Shown here piece by piece: positions 60,846 through 64,000 of a stretch of 64,000 bases of DNA (within the stretch, counting starts at the first letter, position 1; every line of letters begins with the position of its first letter). Both the position numbers and the translations under genes were made by a program. This DNA is from JBNKHH01 sp050290245. Its GTDB lineage: Bacteria > Pseudomonadota > Alphaproteobacteria > Rhodobacterales > Rhodobacteraceae. The stretch spans positions 41,511 to 105,510 of the forward strand of contig JBNKHH010000021.1 in the NCBI GenBank assembly GCA_050290245.1. The letters run 5' to 3'. A model generated the notes under the pieces. The model ran no database searches and was not told the DNA's origin. It saw only the letters and a list, made by a program, of their open reading frames with translations.

Positions 60846-61319
60846 ATGGCCAAGCCCAAGGATAACCCCAACTATAAGGTCGTCGCCGAGAACCGGCGCG
60901 CGCGGTACGACTATGCGATCGAGGATGATATCGAATGCGGCATTCAGCTGTTCGGGTCCGAGGTCAAATCGTTACGCACGGGACAATCGAATATCGCTGA
61001 GAGCTATGCCGCCGTTGAGGATGGCGAGTTATGGCTTGTGAACAGCTATATCGCGCCATACGAGCAGGCCATGTTCGGCCACGAGGACCGCAGGAAGCGC
61101 AAGCTTTTGGTGTCGAAGAAGGAGTTGGCGAACCTTTGGAACGCGACTCAGCGCAAGGGCATGACCCTGGTGCCGATGGTCATGTACTTCAATCACAAGG
61201 GCATCGCCAAGGTGAAGCTGGGCATCGCCAAGGGCAAGAAGAGCCACGACAAGCGCGAAACCGAAGCCAAGCGGGACTGGAACCGGCAAAAGCAGCGTTT
61301 GCTGAAGGATCACGGCTGA
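60846..61319 (+). CDS. smpB: SsrA-binding protein SmpB
   Basis: 157 residues from the ATG at 60846 (MAKPKDNPNYKVVAENRRAR); earlier in-frame starts lie in the potassium channel region. SmpB binds tmRNA and rescues stalled ribosomes. Family features are YAIEDDIECGIQLFGSEVKS, LVNSYIAPYEQAMFGHEDRR and the basic tail GKKSHDKRETEAKRDWNRQK. The ssrA gene itself was not found in the window. Confidence 0.97.
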   Translation: MAKPKDNPNYKVVAENRRARYDYAIEDDIECGIQLFGSEVKSLRTGQSNIAESYAAVEDGELWLVNSYIAPYEQAMFGHEDRRKRKLLVSKKELANLWNATQRKGMTLVPMVMYFNHKGIAKVKLGIAKGKKSHDKRETEAKRDWNRQKQRLLKDHG

Positions 61320-61402
61320 GATCTGCCGAGCAATCAAAGCGGTATTGTTCAAACGAATTCGGTAGGTTATCAATGATGCGGGGGTAATGGGAGAGAGCAG
61401 CC

Positions 61403-62230
61403 ATGCCCTATAGCGCAGGTGACACCAAGTGGGGTGAACCGGTTCTGGGCGAGCCCAGCGGGACCATTTATTGGTCACAAACGGTCGTTGACAACATCGC
61501 CATTTCAGCAAGTTACGACACGGGTGATATCAGTGCAGCGCTGGTGTCCGCTTTCGATGCCTGGGAAAGTGTTGCAGCCATCGATTTCGAGATGGTGTCC
61601 TCGGGCGGCGACGTGGTGGTTGGTGCTGCCGATCTGGCATCTGGCGTTGCGGGACAGGCCAACTACACCTTCGATGGGAATGCCGGTCTGAGCGAGATCT
61701 TCTCGGGCTCGATTGCGTTCAACACGGATTATACCTGGTCCCCCGATGGCAGCGGAGGCGCGGATTTCTATGCGGTCGCGCTGCACGAGATCGGCCATAT
61801 CCTGGGCCTGGGGCATGTGGACGATACTTCGGAAATCATGAATCCGGTGGTCTATGCCAACAGCCTTGGTGACGGTGATATCGCAGGCGTACAGTTTCTT
61901 TACGGCACGGGTGACGGCTCGGACGGGTCGCCGCCGCCACTGGTGGTTTCTGAAGAGGTCCCCAGCAGCTCGGGCGGAGGCGGCGGAGCAGGAGGTGCCA
62001 TCGGTCTGATTGCGGGGCTTCTGGCGCTGATATTTGGCCTGTTCAGCGGCGGAGGAGGTGCGGCCGCGCTGGTCGCTGCCGGGCGTTTGCCGGAAGATGA
62101 CAGTCTTGGGGACGAGGGGGGCGAAAGCCACTTTGACGTCAGTTTCCTGCCGTCGATTCCGGTCGAGGAGTTCGACCCGATATACCATCATCACGACGAG
62201 GACGACGAGCTTCAGGAATGGCTTATCTGA
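61403..62230 (+). CDS. Matrixin-like zinc metalloprotease
   Basis: 275 residues. The N-terminal 160 residues are a matrixin-type domain with zinc motif HEIGHILGLGH (His128, Glu129, His132, His138) and a Met-turn candidate (SEIMNPV). There is no N-terminal signal peptide. The rest is a Gly/Ser-rich linker, a hydrophobic stretch (GGAIGLIAGLLALIFGLFSG, residues about 192-211), then an acidic, His-rich end (YHHHDEDDELQEWLI). This fits secretion by a type I system or membrane anchoring, but neither is proven. Confidence 0.85.
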   Translation: MPYSAGDTKWGEPVLGEPSGTIYWSQTVVDNIAISASYDTGDISAALVSAFDAWESVAAIDFEMVSSGGDVVVGAADLASGVAGQANYTFDGNAGLSEIFSGSIAFNTDYTWSPDGSGGADFYAVALHEIGHILGLGHVDDTSEIMNPVVYANSLGDGDIAGVQFLYGTGDGSDGSPPPLVVSEEVPSSSGGGGGAGGAIGLIAGLLALIFGLFSGGGGAAALVAAGRLPEDDSLGDEGGESHFDVSFLPSIPVEEFDPIYHHHDEDDELQEWLI

Positions 62231-63265
62231 TCAGTCGAAAATTCCCGCGACCCGGCCCAAGAGCATGAAGGCTCGCGCCGTGCGAGTCTGCGTCAGGGCA
62301 GCGATTTCGGCATCGGTCAGCTCCTCGGCCATGGCCGAGAAGGTCTTGTCAAAGGTGCGCAGAAAATGGTGTGCGGCATCGCGGAAGATAGTGTCCTGCC
62401 GCATCCGAGCCGAGGTCAGCGCAAGGGACGAGCGGTCGCGGATGCCACCCAGACCTGAAATGGTGCGGCCACGTTCGCCGGCGGCGAAGCGGCGCCAGGT
62501 CTCAGGGCGTGCACGATCCGGCGTCAGGTCGTCCATGTAGATGCCGTCCTGGCTAAGCAGGGTCAGAACGTCCTGGCTGGCGCGGATCAACTGCGCGGCG
62601 CGATGGTCGGCTAGGGCGCGGCGCAGGGCGGCAAACCCTTCGCGGTCGTCGGCGGTTTCGGGGAAGTTCATTGCCGAGATGAAATCCTCGACCGTGACCG
62701 CCTGTGTCCCGTGGCCAGGCGGTGTCGACAGCGCCAGCGCGGTCTGTTGCTCCGGCTCATGCGCGACTGGTTCGGGCGCCGGGGCAGCGGACACGGGGCG
62801 CGATACTGGACGTTCCGGCGCGCTGCGTACCGACGCGAAATTGGCGAGCGCGTCCTCGGCCCGTTTTTGACCTTTCACGATCTCGTCAATCTTGCGTTCG
62901 ACGTTTGGTCCCATGGTCGTCGCGGCCATCTGGGCCTGGCTGACATAGATCTGCCGCATGGCGTCCATCGAAGCCTGGAGTCGTTCGCTTTCATCACGGA
63001 TGATGCGCGCGCTTTTTAAAGCGATGGCCGCGATCCAGATCAGTGCGATCGGAAGAAAGACCGCCAGAACCAGGATCAGGAACCGAAGCGGACCCAGCGA
63101 CGCGCCGCTGCCAAGACCCACGAAACCTAAGAAAATCAGGCACATGAACACCCAGACACCGGTGACAGCGGCAGCCACCTTGTCAGCTGGGTCGAACCCG
63201 TTTTTTACGGTCATACGGCTGTATATACCCAAATCGACCGGGGGTTCGGGACGACTGTTGGCCAT
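62231..63265 (-). CDS. Unknown two-helix membrane protein
   Basis: 344 residues. Two membrane helices at about residues 31-54 and 62-84 (VTGVWVFMCLIFLGFVGLGS and LRFLILVLAVFLPIALIWIA), a helical segment (ERLQASMDAMRQIYVSQAQM), a Pro-rich linker with many Ala and Glu, and a C-terminal helical domain (EDFISAMNFPETADDREGFA). The layout suggests a cell-envelope or regulatory protein of the Rhodobacteraceae; I do not recognise a family. It abuts the convergent protease with no gap and lies three bases after greA on the same strand. Confidence 0.75.
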   Translation of the reverse strand: MANSRPEPPVDLGIYSRMTVKNGFDPADKVAAAVTGVWVFMCLIFLGFVGLGSGASLGPLRFLILVLAVFLPIALIWIAAIALKSARIIRDESERLQASMDAMRQIYVSQAQMAATTMGPNVERKIDEIVKGQKRAEDALANFASVRSAPERPVSRPVSAAPAPEPVAHEPEQQTALALSTPPGHGTQAVTVEDFISAMNFPETADDREGFAALRRALADHRAAQLIRASQDVLTLLSQDGIYMDDLTPDRARPETWRRFAAGERGRTISGLGGIRDRSSLALTSARMRQDTIFRDAAHHFLRTFDKTFSAMAEELTDAEIAALTQTRTARAFMLLGRVAGIFD

Positions 63266-63268
63266 GGG

Positions 63269-63739
63269 TCAGAGGTACTTGATCGAGAGGATCTCGTACG
63301 ACTTTTCGCCACCCGGAGTACGGACCTCGACGCTGTCGCCTTCGTCCTTGCCGATCAGGGCGCGTGCCAGCGGGGACTTGATGTTGAGTTTGCCGTTCTC
63401 GATGTCCGCTTCCGGTTCGCCGACGATCTGATAGGTCTTTTCCTCGTCCGTATCTTCGTCGACCAGCTCTACGGTGGCGCCGAACTTGATGGAGCCGGAC
63501 ATGCTCGAGGTGTCGATGACGTCGGCCAGCGAAAGGATGCCTTCAAGCTCCTTTACGCGGCCCTCGATGAAACTCTGCTTTTCGCGGGCGGCGTGGTATT
63601 CAGCGTTCTCAGACAGATCGCCATGCTCGCGGGCCTCTGCAATGGCGCGGATGACCGCCGGGCGTTCGACGGACTTGAGCTGCTTCAACTCGTCGTTCAG
63701 CGCGGTGTGGCCCGCGCGGGTCAGCGGTATCTTTTCCAT
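63269..63739 (-). CDS. greA: Transcription elongation factor GreA
   Basis: 156 residues from the ATG at 63739 (MEKIPLTRAGHTALNDELKQ); an ATG five codons earlier is less likely. GreA rescues stalled RNA polymerase by stimulating transcript cleavage. The coiled-coil tip motif AREHGDLSENAEYHAAREKQ with its catalytic acidic residues is intact, and the C-terminal domain has SPLARALIGKDEGDSVEVRT. Length is standard. Followed in the same direction by the two-helix protein gene. Confidence 0.97.
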   Translation of the reverse strand: MEKIPLTRAGHTALNDELKQLKSVERPAVIRAIAEAREHGDLSENAEYHAAREKQSFIEGRVKELEGILSLADVIDTSSMSGSIKFGATVELVDEDTDEEKTYQIVGEPEADIENGKLNIKSPLARALIGKDEGDSVEVRTPGGEKSYEILSIKYL

Positions 63740-64000
63740 GAAGTCCACATCCATCTTGAGTGTCGAAACTTTCTATAGCTGCGTGTGGGTAGAGAGCAAG
63801 CCCCCGTCCCGGATCAGGGCGATGAAGTTCATGCAGCGTGCGTTGCCGGGGCGTTGCGTAGGCCGGAAATCGCCGTGACCGCCCGAGTTTCCAGGGCCCG
63901 GCAGGAGAATCGCGGCGTCGGCATTGCGTCAGTATCACGTTGGTGTCTGGAACCGTTCATCGGGGTAAGAGCAGGCCTTGAGGCAGCGCGCGGTGGGAAT
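63740..64000. other. Region upstream of greA at the window edge
   Basis: 261 bases with no gene I can support. The greA promoter should be here. On the minus strand an open frame enters from the edge and stops at 63935 (TGA) after 21 residues (TARCLKACSYPDERFQTPT). A second frame, from after a stop near 63928 to a stop around 63775, reads protein-like (GNSGGHGDFRPTQRPGNARC, then MNFIALIRDGGLLST) but has no clear start. It may be a small gene beginning at its internal ATG. Confidence 0.35.

Noticed and set aside
1..64000. tRNA, rRNA, tmRNA, CRISPR, insertion sequence or prophage
   Set aside because: No cloverleaf, repeat array, transposase, integrase or terminal repeats were recognised; smpB is present but ssrA was not seen.

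Overview
The window is high-GC DNA, about 60 percent by eye. Gene families and gene order point to an alphaproteobacterium of the Rhodobacteraceae, Roseobacter-type. The signs are the order ubiB-ubiE-mutM-echA-rpsT-dnaA-dnaN-recF, flaF/flbT beside flagellin, a DUF1217 flagellar gene, a bacterial ALDH16-type double aldehyde dehydrogenase, and a short GGGGC-loop-GCCCC / CCCCGGGATATTT intergenic repeat (three copies seen). No rRNA, tRNA, CRISPR array, transposase, integrase or phage gene was recognised. The window reads as core chromosome near the replication-initiation genes.

Region 1 (1-15.1 kb) is a flagellar cluster in several transcription units. On the plus strand, the end of flhA, fliR, flhB and a FliJ-like coiled-coil gene overlap like an operon. 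They meet head-on a nine-gene minus-strand operon, flgB-flgC-fliE-fliQ-flgF-flgG-flgA-flgH-fliL. Plus-strand fliI faces a second minus-strand unit, flagellin fliC-flaF-flbT-DUF1217. Minus-strand flgJ-type rod protein and flgN-type chaperone genes are divergent from plus-strand fliK-flgD. Together these supply export gate, ATPase, rod, L ring, hook-length control, filament, and flagellin translation control.

Region 2 (15.1-26 kb) is housekeeping: ubiquinone synthesis (ubiB, ubiE), DNA repair (mutM), enoyl-CoA hydratase, ribosomal protein S20 with a textbook terminator, a rhodanese, and dnaA-dnaN-recF. Three small overlapping genes follow (VOC, DUF1697, LysE-type exporter). gyrB, often next to recF in this family, lies about 25 kb further on and on the opposite strand.

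Region 3 (26-43.7 kb) is metabolic: glycolate oxidase glcD-glcE-(unknown 386-aa gene)-glcF behind a strong inverted repeat, two secreted trypsin-like proteins in tandem, an Hsp20, a deoC-small gene-ALDH16 operon, a hydrolase-OsmC fusion, a phytanoyl-CoA dioxygenase-like protein, icd, nicotinamidase and the tRNA hydroxylase trhO.

Region 4 (43.8-64 kb) opens with the least understood locus: an overlapping five-gene run of two zinc-ribbon/DUF4178 proteins, a 53-aa membrane peptide, a DUF350 membrane protein and a multi-pass membrane protein ending in a spermidine-synthase domain. After it come a sugar kinase and a DMT-type transporter behind gyrB, aroQ, an SLC13 permease, a fatty-acid desaturase, a GYD protein, an inner-membrane BON/OmpA protein, ubiA, rsmE, a two-helix potassium channel, smpB, a matrixin-like zinc protease, an unknown membrane protein and greA.
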